Assembly: GCA_037367405.1 (NCBI GenBank)
Contig: JAZKJV010006046.1
Coordinates: forward strand, 124,001 to 188,000
DNA: 64,000 nt
Reading direction: 5' to 3'
Source of the DNA: Ottelia alismoides
Taxonomy: Eukaryota; Streptophyta; Magnoliopsida; Alismatales; Hydrocharitaceae
Part shown: positions 33,578 to 45,150 of the stretch, one piece after another
Layout: each line of letters begins with the position of its first letter
Position numbering within the stretch: position 1 is the stretch's first letter
Translations under genes and position numbers: made by a program
The notes under the pieces: model-generated
Seen by the model: the letters and a program-made list of their open reading frames with translations, nothing else
Told to the model about the DNA's origin: nothing
The model's database searches: none

Positions 33578-35579
33578 TGTAGATTTTCAAGAGAATATTT
33601 TTTGTATTTTTTATGCGATTAAGACAATGTGATGCAATTCAAGCAAAATTTGAAGGTTAAATTTGAAGTATGGTGAAATTGAGTTAAAAAATGATGAAAA
33701 TTGGCCAGAATATGAAATGCAATGAAATGAAGCTACTACAATTTTTTGGAATTTTTAGACTCTAAATGAATTAAATATGAATTAAAAATGAATGCAGGGT
33801 AGTTTTTACAAAGTTAATTTTAATAAATACCAAAATATATCACTTTCAGATTCAAAAATTATCCTAGATACTTCTATGTGAGATGAATCCAAGAAAATTA
33901 TTAAAATTCAAGAATGATGAATTTTGGACCTACTAAAAATCAATTAAGCAAATACTAATTAATTTATTAAGGCCTCGTTATGCAAGCAAATGATGTGATT
34001 TTTGGGCATAAAGTATAACAACTTAAACTAGACCTATTGTGATTTTTTGGTGATTTTTAGAGCAACTAATACTTTAATATGGAATTTAAGGCACACAGTG
34101 GAAAAACTATGTAAATTTCCACAAAAAGGAACAATATCAAATTCCTCGAAGTCTCAAAAATATGACAAGTGTCCACAATGATAAAGCACAAGTTTCTCTA
34201 CAACATGCAATTTTTGGAATTTAAAAATGATGCTAAATGAGTAGTGAAATGAACGTCCAAACACAGGGACCAAAATTCAAACATGAATAACAATGTTCAA
34301 AACAAAAATATGCGTACATGATCTAAACTGCAATTACCTATAATGCAGGGGATATATGTGCAAATTGTCCACGGAACATGTGCGCCTCACGTGATACGCC
34401 TGGTAGGGACTGATATGTAATTTGGAAAACTTGCAGGGGTCTCGGTGTAAATTACCCAGACCGTACATATAACCACATGAGGTGCTAGGCTCGGACGACA
34501 ACAGAGGCTCGGATGAGGCTCGGGTCTTCTGTAGGCTCGGACTTGCTTCAGGGTAGCTTCGGATGCTCCGAGCCTAAAGATCGGGGAAGAGGCTCGGAGC
34601 TGGAGACGTGGTGAAAGACAGATCGTTCAATCAAGAGATCGAACGGTTGCTGAAGCGGAGGACGTGGCGTGCCTTGGACCGTCAGATCCTCGAATGATCT
34701 GACGATATCTTGATCTCCTGAAAAGGTTGATGTGGATCGTTGAGGACCGTACGATCAAGACGATCGGACGGTATATGTGCTTCGTGCTCCTCCTCTCTGC
34801 CGCCTCCTACGGCGGGCGTGGCTGGGCTCTGGCGAAGCCTCTACAGCTCCGCCGCCCTCTTCCTCGCTCGTTGAAGATGCCGGAAGGCTCCTAAGTGGCT
34901 GGAAATGATCGTGGAGGTGTAGTAGAGCAACCGGAGCTTCTGGAAGAGGCGAGCGTGGTCTGTAGACCGGGAACGATGGAGCTCGAAGCAGCTCTGGTGA
35001 AGTTCTGACCGATGGTGAAAATGGTACCAGCAACGTTAGTGATAGCCAAAAACCGAGGTGCAAGTGCTCACATGGGTGCAGTTGGTGATGCAAGGCCTGT
35101 GGGGCGCAATGGGTCAACGGGTGGTCGTGTTCCTCCGCTGTGATCAGCAAAACGATGGTCAGAGTAATCGGAGACCTCGAGAGGTTGTAGCAATGAACGA
35201 AAGGGGGCGCGAAGATGGCAGCTCCAAGGCGGAGCTTAGGCATTGGTCAGTGGGATGTGTTGACGAGCAAGGAGGTCGAAGAAAGTACGAGAAACTCGGA
35301 GGGGAAGATGATGATAATCGGAGAAGAAGATGGAAGGTGCTACCTAGGAATGGAGGCTCGAGGTGGAGTCTCCGATCGTCGCTCGAGGGTTGATAGAAGC
35401 CCGAGCTCTAGCAGCTCGTCGGTGAAGTTGCTTGCACGGCGAAGCTTGCCGTGGATCACACTGGAGAGGATCTCTATGTTTGCTCAGATTTAGGCCTAAT
35501 CACTGTCACTGATAGGTGGAGTCGAGCTCAAGGAACTCTCGTGCAAGGGCGGATACCGGTGACGATGCTGGAGGCGAAG

Positions 35580-35589
35580 TATTTAAAAG
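35580..35589 (-). promoter_or_regulatory. TATA box, D 3' LTR
   Basis: Sense reads CCTTTTAAATACTTCG. It aligns with TTTAAATA boxes at 49044 and 56203. Confidence 0.55.
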
Positions 35590-36601
35590 GGGGGAGGTGG
35601 TGGTCCGTGGTTGGTGGGAGTGGTTTACACGATGTTGTGGAGCGAATAGAGAGGGATTCATGGCGTGCGTGGCTGCCGGCGAGGATGAGGGGAGTATGGG
35701 TTCCATCGTGGGATAGTTGCCGAGTGGGGAGAGTCGTGAAGACGACGGAGAAAATAGGAAGGGGGAAGAGACGACGTGAGGTTGGAGGCGTGGGCGAGGG
35801 AACTTCGGGAGGAAGAAGACGGTCTCTCGACCGTTGGATCTAGTGATCCAATGGCTCTGAGTGGGGCGTTTAAGGAGCGGGTAGGACTAAATCGCAGCAG
35901 CGCCATCGAAGGGCGATGGATGCTCCACGTGGCGCACGGCAGAAGCGGCGATGGCGAATGGACACGATGAGATCTGGAAGTGTAATCAAAAGGCTGGATC
36001 CAAAGCGGAGATGAATGATCAGGATCTGTGGACATAGATGATGATTGGGCGGATATGGGCATGACACGTGGTCGGCTGAGGGTTAAGCGCTAATGGGCAG
36101 TGGAGATTATATCTGGGATAAGATCTAAGGGTAATGATCTCACAGGAACCAATGGAGGGGATTCAATCGATGGATGGAGGATCGAGGGCACGGAGAGTGC
36201 CACGTGGAGCGCTGAGGTTAGGCAGAGAATAATGGTGGATATGGAATCTGGGCATAGATCAAATGGTTATGGATGGAGAAAGAATGGACGGTGTGGATCT
36301 GGAGAGAAGGAGAGCAATCAGACGGTGACGAATTGCGCCACGTGGCGCAAGGAGGTGAAGGCACTGGAGAGCGGTCCAGATGCAATCTGGAGTCGATCAG
36401 ATGGCTGCAAGATGATGTGGCATGGACGACTGAGATGTAGGCTGATTGAACTCCATCCAACGACAGAGAGAATAGGGTGCATGGCAGGTGAATGAGTGGG
36501 CTGCGTGGTGTAACCAGAGGGTGCCACGTGGCCCAATCAGATTATTGCAAAGAAGAAGGTGAAATAAGAGGGGGAAAATGGCCGAATTTGGAAAAACTAA
36601 A

Positions 36602-36647
36602 AACATGAAAATTGTAGATTTCGATGATATCTACAAGTTTCTTGTTG
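36602..36647 (-). repeat. Conserved U3 hairpin, D 3' LTR copy
   Basis: AACATGAAAATTGTAGAT and ATCTACAAGTTTCTTGTT are the arms. It is 45 bp upstream (plus strand) of a TACAAATACAAATACATAC stretch that is also shared. Confidence 0.7.
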
Positions 36648-37169
36648 ACCAAAAATGGAAACGAGGTCAAATGAAGTGATAAAATACAAGGGTACAAATA
36701 CAAATACATACAGCATACAATGGGGTCCCAAAATCTAAGTTTTGCATACGAGCTCCGATTTTAATGAAATAGGTCTCATTTTGAAGGTCTCTGAATGTAT
36801 ATTATTTTAAAAGTTACTATGAGAGAGATATGTGTATTTTAAGGTCCATGGCCTCAAACTTGGATTGGGGTTTTATTGGCCAATTTTATAGGTTAGCTTT
36901 TTTTGGTATTTTTCTTGTACTAGTGTTAGTCATATATACACTATAGAGTTGACTTTATGAGTTTGGAGTTAGTATAAAATACATACAAATAGGTGATTTT
37001 TACAAGTGAAGTTGGCTTCTTATTTAATGCAGATGTGAATGCTAAAATGCAAATGCTATTTGTGCATGCATGAATGCTTATTATGCAATATAGGTGGAAA
37101 CATGCATCTAATTACTCGGGAACAAAGCTCTATTTTCAACTTTTAGAGAGACGAATCAAAAATTCATCA

Positions 37170-37183
37170 ACCCCCTATACTTA
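37170..37183 (-). promoter_or_regulatory. Element D polypurine tract
   Basis: The plus strand reads ACCCCCTATACTTAAACC after the LTR's CA; sense is AAGTATAGGGGGT. A GCTCG / CGAGC stem (37190-37204) follows. Confidence 0.87.
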
Positions 37184-38510
37184 AACCTTGCTCGTCCCCG
37201 AGCAACTAAAATGAAATGCAAAGGTGAAATGATCTTGGGTTTCATACCAAGGTCATGAAAAAAAGTTGAAAATGGAGCTTGACATGGCCTTTGGATTAAT
37301 TGTGTGGCGGAATCTTATTGTTATCTGAACTTAAGTCCTAACAGGCTTCAAGTTCCACAAGTTTTCAATTCAAGATGCTTCAGCAGTCAGGTCATAACAA
37401 ATCCTCACACGCAAATTTCTGATGACTATGATTCTTACTTGTACTGTGCAAGTGAAAAGATAGCTCTCCACATCAGAAATGGCTAAGAACCATCCTCCTC
37501 TAATAAGGTAACTCTAATTCCCCGGTCCAGTAACTATTTCCTCGAGGAGCGAGGTATTCCTTCTAAGTTCAAGTGCGACCAGCTCAAGAAGAGGGGCAGA
37601 GAGAAGAATGGATGGTAGCCAGTGTAGCTACCTATCCCATGATGCTTGACCAGTGTAGCCAAGTCATCCAGTTGTAGGCTTCTTGCAAATATACATACTC
37701 CGGCAAGCATTTTATTTTCAATCAGGCTTTCCACTTTTTTGGAGTTCTGTTTTTTTCTTCTTCTTTTTTTCTTTTTTCTCTCTCTTTTTTTCTGAACTAT
37801 ATACAAGGTGCAACATGTACATCAGGAGTTTTGCCTCTTGAGCCAGTAGACTATCCCTCTTTTGAAGCATTATTGCAAACGACAGCATCCCGTCCTTAGA
37901 TGTCAACACCACCAGACTAGGTTGAGATGCACTACCCTCCCTAGAGGAGGACGGATGTTTCCACCCGTGTGCTACTCCAAGCCAAAGGATTCTACCTCAT
38001 CACCTCCTCATCAATGAAGAGCTGCGTTTATGGTGCTTGTCTAAGTAAGGTCACTGTCTAAAAGAATCTTGCGTGTGTAGGAAATATTCTACATAGACCA
38101 GTCAAGATGACATGTGAGCATAGATTTGCGGACTCAAAGAATTAAGTCAATTGACCTGAAAAATCTTAACTCTAGTTCCTATAAGGTTGCTCTGAAATTA
38201 GGTATATTAAGGTCAAATCAAGTCCCTCCTCAATATCCATTCATAACTTGGTTCAGGACCCACTAACTTTTCACTTTGCATATGATGGCTATGCAGATGA
38301 GGTGCAGATGACCTGCTATGTAGATGAATGCAAGACTCTTTTTTTCTTTTTAAATGCAGGTATGATATGCAAGAATAAATAAGAAGCCTTTGATTTTGAT
38401 TTTTTTTTCACAAATTATACTAAAGTATTACAAATATACATGTATTTTACAAAAAGATCAATTTTTACCAACCCCGTAATTATTGTATACTATATACAAA
38501 AATATGCGAA
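37184..38510 (-). other. Element D 3' untranslated region, noncoding
   Basis: It aligns with G at 57537-58871 throughout and with A at 7438-8110. It includes AGCCAGTGTAGCTACCTATC at about 37616 and a pyrimidine-rich tract (37734-37795). No coding frame is supported. Confidence 0.75.
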
Positions 38511-38913
38511 AGTACGAGCTATGGGTAAAGTATATATGTAATGTATACATGCCCCCTATACTTAGCTTGTGCTATGTTCTTAGAGCACAAAAAGTGAGGA
38601 AAAGACATAGCTCGTGCTAAGTGTAGGAGAGCTAAAAGAATAAAAAGTATAAAAGGCATCCCGCCCCCTATACTTAGGCTCTGGAAGCCTAAGTAAAAGA
38701 AGAAAAAATGGGGCGGACGAGTTCAAGAGGGGAAATGGATGAGTTTATATACATGATGGGCATCAGTTCCCCTTATACTTAGGCTCTGGTCAGCCTAAGT
38801 ATAGGACAGGAGTGAGTGTGAGAACCGATGGGATCCGGAGGGTGTACAATGAATAGTGAATAGACTCGGGTTACTCTCACCCTATACTTAGGATCTGGTC
38901 ATCGTGAGTATAG
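38511..38913 (-). repeat. Element D compound hairpin and polypurine-tract hairpin array
   Basis: The outer arms AGTACGAGCTATG (38511-38523) and CATAGCTCGTGCT (38606-38618) pair with one T-G position. Four units begin at 38552, 38664, 38769 and 38880, about 107 bp apart. The third has arms TATACTTAGGCT and AGCCTAAGTATA; the fourth is partly eroded (ATCGTGAGTATAG). Confidence 0.88.
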
Positions 38914-39049
38914 TCATAAAATGAAAAGATATGGAGCCGGGGCGAGTGACTGGAGTTGCGAGAGGGAGGGAAAGAAAATATATTCATAAAGGGTGAGTAT
39001 ATACAAGGATCATGATCTGAATCTTTTCGATGCTGATGATGGAGAGAGC

Positions 39050-40370
39050 TCACAGTTGCAAGGTCTCATGCGAGGCTTTATGTGTGTTTACTAAGTCTTC
39101 CTCATGCATGAAAACAATGTCCTCAACATGGACTAACTGTTCATTAGGTTCGACAAAGTATTTCAACAGTTGTCCATTAACTAGGGGTGTTTGTGCTCCA
39201 CCTGTAAGATCTGATCTTTACACATCCACTATCATGCACAACACGTACTATGAACGGACCCGTCCACTTGGATTTCAGCTTACCTTGGAAAACTTTCAGC
39301 CTCGTATTGAACAACCATACCTTCTGTCCAGAAACAAAGGCCTTTCGTCTGATATATCTATCATGTCAATGCTTTACCTTGTCCTTGTACACCAAACTGT
39401 TGTCATATTCTCGGTTTCTGATCTCCACAAGTTCGTTCAGATCCATCTCTCTCTGTTTCTGCTCTAGGTCTGTGTTCCAGTTGACCTTCTTGATTGCCCA
39501 TTCGGATTTATGAACTAATTCAGCGGGCAAATTGCACGGCTTCCTAAACATCATTCTGAATGGGGAGGTTCCTAAGGGTGTCTTGTAAGCTGTCCTATAA
39601 GCACAAAGGACCTAATCCAAAATCTGAGACCAGTCCTTCATGTCTAGGCGGACAAGCTTATGCAATATGGTCTTCACCTCCCTTTTCGACACCTCTGCCA
39701 TGTCATTGGTCTGTGGGTGGTAAGGACTAGCGACACGGTGTTCGATGTCATAATCCTTTAAGAGTTTCTTCACTTATCTGTTCACAAAATGGCTACCCCC
39801 ATCGGTTATTAATATTTTGGGGATCTCGAACCTAGAGATGATATGATCTCTAATAAATTTACAGACAGTCATGCTGTCTGCGGCTCGGGTCGGGATAGAC
39901 TCCACGCACCTTGACAGATAATCTACCGCAAGAAGGATATATTCGAAACCATGGCTAACCGAGAATGGGACCATGAAGTCGATGCCCCAGGCATCAAATA
40001 CATCACAAATGATGACAGGCTGCATTGGCATCTCATCCTTGGAATCAACAGTTCCTCCCATTCGTCGGCATACTGGGCACGACTTTACAAAGGTAAGTGC
40101 ATTGCGAAACAGAGTCGGCCAGTATAAGCCACATTAAAGTACATTCCATGGGTTCCTCTTCCTGGATTGGTGTCCTCCTACCTCCAGACTATGGCATAAA
40201 GTAAGGACACTCTGATATTCCTCCTGAGGAATACACCTCCTCTAGACACAATCCAGTCCTTCAAAGATAAGGATCGGATCCTCCTAATGGTAATGTCTTG
40301 CATCCGACTTAAGTCGGTCTATGTGGCTCTTGGGCCAATCTTCGGGAACTTTCTTGGAGACAAGATAGTT
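39050..40370 (-). pseudogene. pol: Element D integrase
   Basis: Minus-strand reading gives the Athila integrase in order. First is the zinc-binding end (a CPVCRRMGGTV segment near 40060). Then come the catalytic core with FDAWGIDFM (first Asp), ITDGGSHFVNR (second Asp) and HPQTNDMAEVSKRE (Glu), and a C-terminal part with KVWLFNTRLKVFQGKLKSKW. The enzyme would insert element DNA into the host chromosome. At least three nonsense codons interrupt it (after SHFVNR, after QILD, and after KDKVKH). Element G holds a close, mostly open copy. Confidence 0.88.
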
Positions 40371-40372
40371 CA

Positions 40373-41110
40373 CTATATTGGTGTATATGGGAGTAAGTTG
40401 ATAACAAAAATCGACTCGTCAGGGAAGGAGTCTCGAATAGGCGTATCATCAGAAGCATCAAGATTTTCGAGACGGGAGAGCTGATCAGCCACTACGTTCT
40501 TCTTTCCAGGTTTATCTCTAATGTCCAAATAAAATTTTTGGATGAGTAAAATCCACCTAAGAAGACTCGTCTTTGCATCCTTCTTTTCCATTAAGTACCG
40601 TAGTGTTGTATAGTCTGTAAACACAATCACCTTAGATCTGATAAGATGAGATCTGAACTTATCCAAGGCGAACACTACGCAAGCATCTCCTTTTCGATAA
40701 CTGTATAGTTACGCTGAGCAGTATCAAGCACTTTGCTTGCGTAGTGTATGGAAAATGGGACACCATCCCTCCTCTGTCCTAACACAACCCCAACAACAAA
40801 ATTTGAAGCGTCCGTCGTGATCTCAAAAGGAAGAGACCAATCTAGGGCTTACAGGATCGGAGCGTCCATGATCATCCCTTGCAATTGCTTAAAAGCCTCA
40901 AGACATTTATGATCAACATTAAACTCCATGTCTTTGCCTAAAAGTTCAGTTAGCAGTCGGGCGATCTTTGAAAAATCTTTGATAAATATCCGATAAAATT
41001 CGACATGCCCAAGGAATGATGGCAACTATTTCACGTTGGTTGGTGGCTGGAGTCGTTTGATCACGTTCACCTTGGCATGGTCAACCTCCATTCCTCTCTT
41101 GGAGATGACA
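40373..41110 (-). pseudogene. pol: Element D RNase H
   Basis: The frame 40675-40373 has FALDKFRSHLIRSKVIVFTD, YTTLRYLMEKKDAK and GKKNVVADQLSRLE, typical of the plant Ty3/Gypsy RNase H end and the tether to integrase. The N-terminal part up to about 41110 is broken into several frames. RNase H would remove the RNA template during reverse transcription. Confidence 0.85.
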
Positions 41111-41132
41111 TGCCCCAACACAATGCCCTCTG

Positions 41133-41890
41133 TCACCATGAAGTGACTTTTCTCCTAGGAGAGTACCTGATTAATCTCTCAACACCTTTTGAGGACTCGG
41201 TCCAGATTTCTAAGACAGGAATCAAGGAATCGCCGTGGATCGAGAAGTCATCCATGAAGACTTCCAGGAATTCACCGAACATCTTGGTGAATACTGAAAT
41301 CTTGCACCTTTGAAATGTACTGGGAGCATTGAATAACCCAAAGGGCTTACGCTTGAAAGCATAGGTACCAAAGGAGCATGTGAAAGTGGTTTTTTTCCCG
41401 ATCCTCAAAAGCGATGGCTACTTGATTGTAGCCCGAGAACCCATCTAAAAAGCAGAAGAATTCTTTTCTCGCTAATCTTTCTAAGATCTGATCAATGAAT
41501 GGTAGGGGAAAATGATCCTTCTTCATTGTGGCATTCAAACGTATGTAATCCACATAGACACACCACGACGTGGGTACTCGTGTTATGATCTCCTCTCCAT
41601 CCTCATTGGTGGTCGTCTGAATTCTCGACTTTTTCGGGACAACATGGATAGGTGTCACCCACTTGGAATCAGAGATGGGGTAAATGAAACCCGCATCACA
41701 CCATTTCTCAATCTCCTTCTTCACTACCTCTCATAAATTTGGATTCAACCTGCGTTGGAATTCACGAGAGGGTTTAGCATCATTCTTTAGGTAGATATGG
41801 TGTGAACACAGAGCATGATTTATCCCGTGGAGATCGGAGATGCTCCAGCCTATCGCCTTGTGGTTTTTCTTAAGGATCTCTAGCAAGCGA
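41133..41890 (-). pseudogene. pol: Element D reverse transcriptase
   Basis: Two overlapping frames carry the RT. The first (41724-41347) has KWCDAGFIYPISDSKWV, HVVPKK, YVDYIRLNATMKKDHFPLPF and CFLDGFSGYNQVAIA (which contains the first catalytic Asp). The second (41408-41133) has TFTCSFGTYAF, FGLFNAPSTFQRC and the catalytic box VFMDDFSIHGD. A frameshift near 41390-41400 separates them. FMDD together with the ISDS...WV wording is characteristic of the Athila lineage. Confidence 0.9.
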
Positions 41891-41892
41891 GA

Positions 41893-42204
41893 TTACTGCT
41901 CCTTGGTCAATCGCGAGCTAATGATGACCGGATACTTCCTCTCTTGTCCCGCAAGGAAGGCATATTTGAGGGTTGTGGGTAATGGTTTGAGCTTAAGTAA
42001 GATTTGATCATCAAGGAAGTCTGGCTCAATCATTTCTGGCTCTGTGCTGCTATTGGCTGGATCTATCTTTGAAGTGATTGTCACTAACTCGTTCAGCTCT
42101 AGAGTCGGACCGTGAAAAGTATCCAAGCAATCGACAAAAGCCACGTCCGGCTCATCATCCTCATCTCCTGATTGTCCTGAAGAGGGGAGGACTGACATGC
42201 CCAT
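41893..42204 (-). pseudogene. pol: Element D protease-RT linker
   Basis: An open 103-codon minus frame ends LLKLKPLPTTLKYAFLAG and VIISSRLTKEQ, the segment that precedes RT in Athila polyproteins. The first half is acidic. It should join the RT frame at about 41890, but stops intervene. Confidence 0.8.
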
Positions 42205-42243
42205 CTGGACCTCTACGTCATCGAAGATGTAGGGTGATGCATT

Positions 42244-42780
42244 TTATGCGATGTACTCGCTCCTAAGGTTCTCGCAAACTGTCTCATGCACGAGATCTTC
42301 TCCAGAGGAGAGGGACTCATCGGTGCTAGCTGGGTTCTGTCTCCATAGCCCAACGGTGTCTACATGAACACAATCTGCTTCTGACGAAGAGTATTTGGTG
42401 CTATATTCAGACTCTGGCCTCTGCCACCTTGTCTGCTTCATTTCAAGTTCCTCATCTCCGCTTGTAATTTGGAACTGGATCTTCCTGATCTTTTAATCAA
42501 ATAAGGTCCCTGTTGTTCTAAGGAAGGGCCTTCCTAAGATGATCTGGGAATCTCTTCAATTTCGAGGGGTCTCCATATCAAGGACTATAAAGTCCACCAT
42601 GTAATCCTGACCCTCGTCTTTGATGATAACATTCCTCAATTCTCCCTGGGACCTCTTGGTTGATTTCTCTGCGAACTGAAGTAAGGCTCTAGATTTCCTA
42701 AGAGGTCCTAGATTTAGCCGCTCATAGAGGGCTGTGGGCATCAGAACATGGTGTCATCGACATGACTCACCACATAATGG
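42244..42780 (-). pseudogene. pol: Element D retropepsin (aspartic protease), degenerate
   Basis: The frame 42741-42556 reads MPTALYERLNLGPLRKS, LLQFAEKSTKR and VDFIVLDME, matching the middle of element A's protease. The active-site D-x-G segment expected just upstream (42745-42800) is not readable, and the LGRPFL segment downstream is broken. An acidic frame (42441-42244) follows toward RT. It would have processed the Gag-Pol polyprotein. Confidence 0.75.
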
Positions 42781-42794
42781 GCATCCATGTCCCT

Positions 42795-43060
42795 TCATTT
42801 TCTTGGAAACACATTCTTAATGGCGCAAGTAGTGGTTATTGACAAAACGTCCTTTTCAACACGGCTTTTGGTTTTCCTACCGACCCTAGTAGGTGTGCAT
42901 CTCACCTTAAGGTACTTTTGAAATGCAGGTGTCATGTCCACATACTTATCGAAGGGAATTGTGACCTTGATGTACTTGTTGTAGAACTCTGCCATCTCAG
43001 GGTCATCATTCCACCCTTAAGGGCACGAGGAAAAGGGATTATTGACGATAATTCAGATTC
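42795..43060 (-). pseudogene. Element D gag-protease linker
   Basis: The frame 42995-42795 reads AEFYNKYIKVTIPFDKYVD and CAIKNVFPRK. Just upstream, in another frame, is IPFPRALKG (about 43020). These are the conserved Athila linker motifs, and the same pair occurs in B near bases 1-300. Confidence 0.7.
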
Positions 43061-44312
43061 TGAAACTGAAAGATTTTCATTCAACCTCGAAACTGAGTTC
43101 TGTACAGGACTCTGACTCTGACATGGACTCGGACGAAAAAGAAATTCCTTTGGAGAAATAGGTGATGCATCTTCCGCGACTTCTGGGACGTACTCCTCAG
43201 ATGGAGGTGCCGACTTCTCATCTGGTTCGTCGGATTCACTGCTGGTGCTCCTCTCCTTCTTCTTCGAGGACTTGGAAATCCTCTTCTTCTACTGATGGTG
43301 GTGCTGTTGCTGCTCCTCTGCCTCCAAGTTCTCCTCAGGTAGAGACTTGGCAGCGTCTTCCTCTTGTGCCTATGCCCGATCAGATACGGTCATGGTCCGT
43401 TCGCTCCTGAGGGACATGATTTACATTATCGTACGAAAGGATCTCGTCTTCAGATAGAGAACAATTCGAATAGTATACCTAATCGTGTGGTCGGTGCTGA
43501 CCCTAATTCAGGCTATTTGGGTTGGCCTGAACCTGGGCAGGAATTGGGGTCTTTGGCGCCATCTGCTAGTCCTGGGTACGTGACATACGGTTCAGATCTG
43601 TTCTGATATCCAAGTAGTCATTTTGTATATGCTGGACCCTATCAGTCAGGGTCTGGATGGTCAAGGTGAGGGACTAAAATACATTAGTGGGCGGGGCTTG
43701 CTGCTGCTGACTAGAGGACGGGTGATTTGGTTGTTTGTATTGGCCCTGCTGGCCGTGTCGATACTGTTGCTGGTGGGAAGGTGGTAGAAGACCCTGCTGG
43801 CTCGAGTGGAATGTGCGCTGCTTCCGGTGCTGCTGAGGCTTGTACCATTATCCGGGTCGGGACTGTACAAAGTGCGGTGCAGGGATGGAGCTGGTTTACT
43901 GGTAAGCTAGGGAAGGTCGATGTGGTTGACCATTCCCTATCCTCGACAATCTGCCGATGGGGTCATGGTTGTACCACATCCCGTTGATCTCGAACACCTG
44001 CGAAGGCTCCTCGTAGACAGTCTCTGCATGTGGGGGTGCATGTTGCTCCTACTGAGTGTACTGCTACTCCTCAACCCAGTTGCTCTGAGGGCCTTGTACC
44101 TGCTCCTGTACAAGATGAACTCGATGTACTGGCACACGTGGTGAAGAAGGGGCAGGTAGTCGTATCTTGGCTACCTTCTCAGTCAATTCCTCCACTTGTT
44201 TCGGCAATCGTGAAAGTGCCTCAAGGTCAGTCACCCTCTTGTGGATCTGGTCTACCATGGTGAGCTTATTAGCTGATCCCCATGCTAGGGATGAGGCCAT
44301 CTATCAGATCTG
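43061..44312 (-). pseudogene. gag: Element D Gag C-terminal region, low-complexity
   Basis: This is about 1.25 kb with no long frame and many repeats of CTGCTG/CAGCAG-type words (for example around 43240-43340 and 43690-43850). In sense it would be rich in Gln, Ser and Pro. By position it is the variable Gag tail. Plus-strand frames here are shadows. Confidence 0.5.
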
Positions 44313-45150
44313 CTACAGTCCTCCTAGTTGTCTCATTAGATAGGCTTGAGGGAGACAACTATAGGCCCTGGTGGCCTGAGATCTTCCTATTTCCGCCATC
44401 TGCTCCAGGATCATCCATACGACATCTTCATTCTTATTGAGATAGCTTCCTCCACAAGCTACACTCACTAACCCCTGCATCTCCGGGGTCATGCCACATA
44501 ATAAGGTCTGGACTAAGATCGCCTTGGTAATGCCATGAAAGGGGCATTTCTGAATTAAGTCATTGAATCTATCCCAGACTTCATGGAATGGTTCGTGGGG
44601 GCCCTGGGAAAAGCTAGCGATCTTGGTCCTCATATGGTTAGTCCTACTGAGTGGGTAGAACTTCTTCAAGAATAAGTCTTTGAATTGCATCCAGGTCATA
44701 TATCTAACCTTGAGATTTTTCAGCCAATGAGCAGTCTTATCTCCTAAGGCAAACAGAGTAGCCTTCAGCCTTATGTAGTCTTGTCCAACCCTAAGGTGAC
44801 TAAGGTTGTTTCAAACTAGCTCAAAGTCTCTCAAGAAAGCATATGGTTCTTCGTTAGCATTCCCATTAAACTTTTGTAGCAAACTCAGAAAATGGGGCTT
44901 CAGCTCGAACGCTTCAGGGGGTACCTCAGGTACAAGCCAACTATGTATCTCATTCTCAGCTGGGTTGGAGGCATCTACCATAGGTCAGTCAATTCCACCT
45001 GCCTCGATCACCTACCCCATCCTAGCCATAAGTTCTGCATTAAGTTGCTCGGCTCTAGCCAATCGGGCGAAGACTTGGTGCACAGGATCATCTGTGTTCC
45101 TCATCTTCTGGGGGTTTCTTAGGAGGCATCTCAATTTCTGGTTTTCCCAC
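44313..45150 (-). pseudogene. gag: Element D Gag core
   Basis: Minus-strand reading gives FNGNANEEPYAFLRDFE, ATLFALGDKTAHWL and then an open block (44699-44313) with TWMQFKDLFLKKFYPLSRT, CPFHGITKAILVQTLLCGM and NKNEDVVW. It is the same domain as B's gag (1410-2400), including the shared ending EDVVW. There are in-frame stops after DFELV and within the N-terminal part. Confidence 0.85.

Larger units (their letters stand above)
33578..37169 (-). repeat. Element D 3' LTR, truncated at its sense 3' end
   Basis: It aligns with 47067-50512 from TGTAGATTTTCAAGAGAATA to AATTCATCA. The equivalent of 46851-47066 is missing. It has a 140-bp or so segment (about 35690-35830) that the right LTR lacks. 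Landmarks: AGGGG/TGCAAATT motifs (34345-34460), TATA at 35580, the CCACGTGGC-type boxes of U3, and the U3 hairpin at 36602. Confidence 0.9.

Noticed and set aside
34755..35243. 162-codon minus-strand frame in the D 3' LTR
   Set aside because: The D 5' LTR has different frames at the same place, so the frame is not conserved. It is best explained by GC-rich sequence.
35451..35843. 130-codon plus-strand frame in the D 3' LTR
   Set aside because: It is antisense to the element and not conserved in the other LTR (48522-48917 reads in a different arrangement). No family resemblance.
43162..43987. Plus-strand frames of 60-90 codons in the D gag tail
   Set aside because: They run antisense to a Gln/Ser/Pro-rich low-complexity gag region and have no independent motifs.
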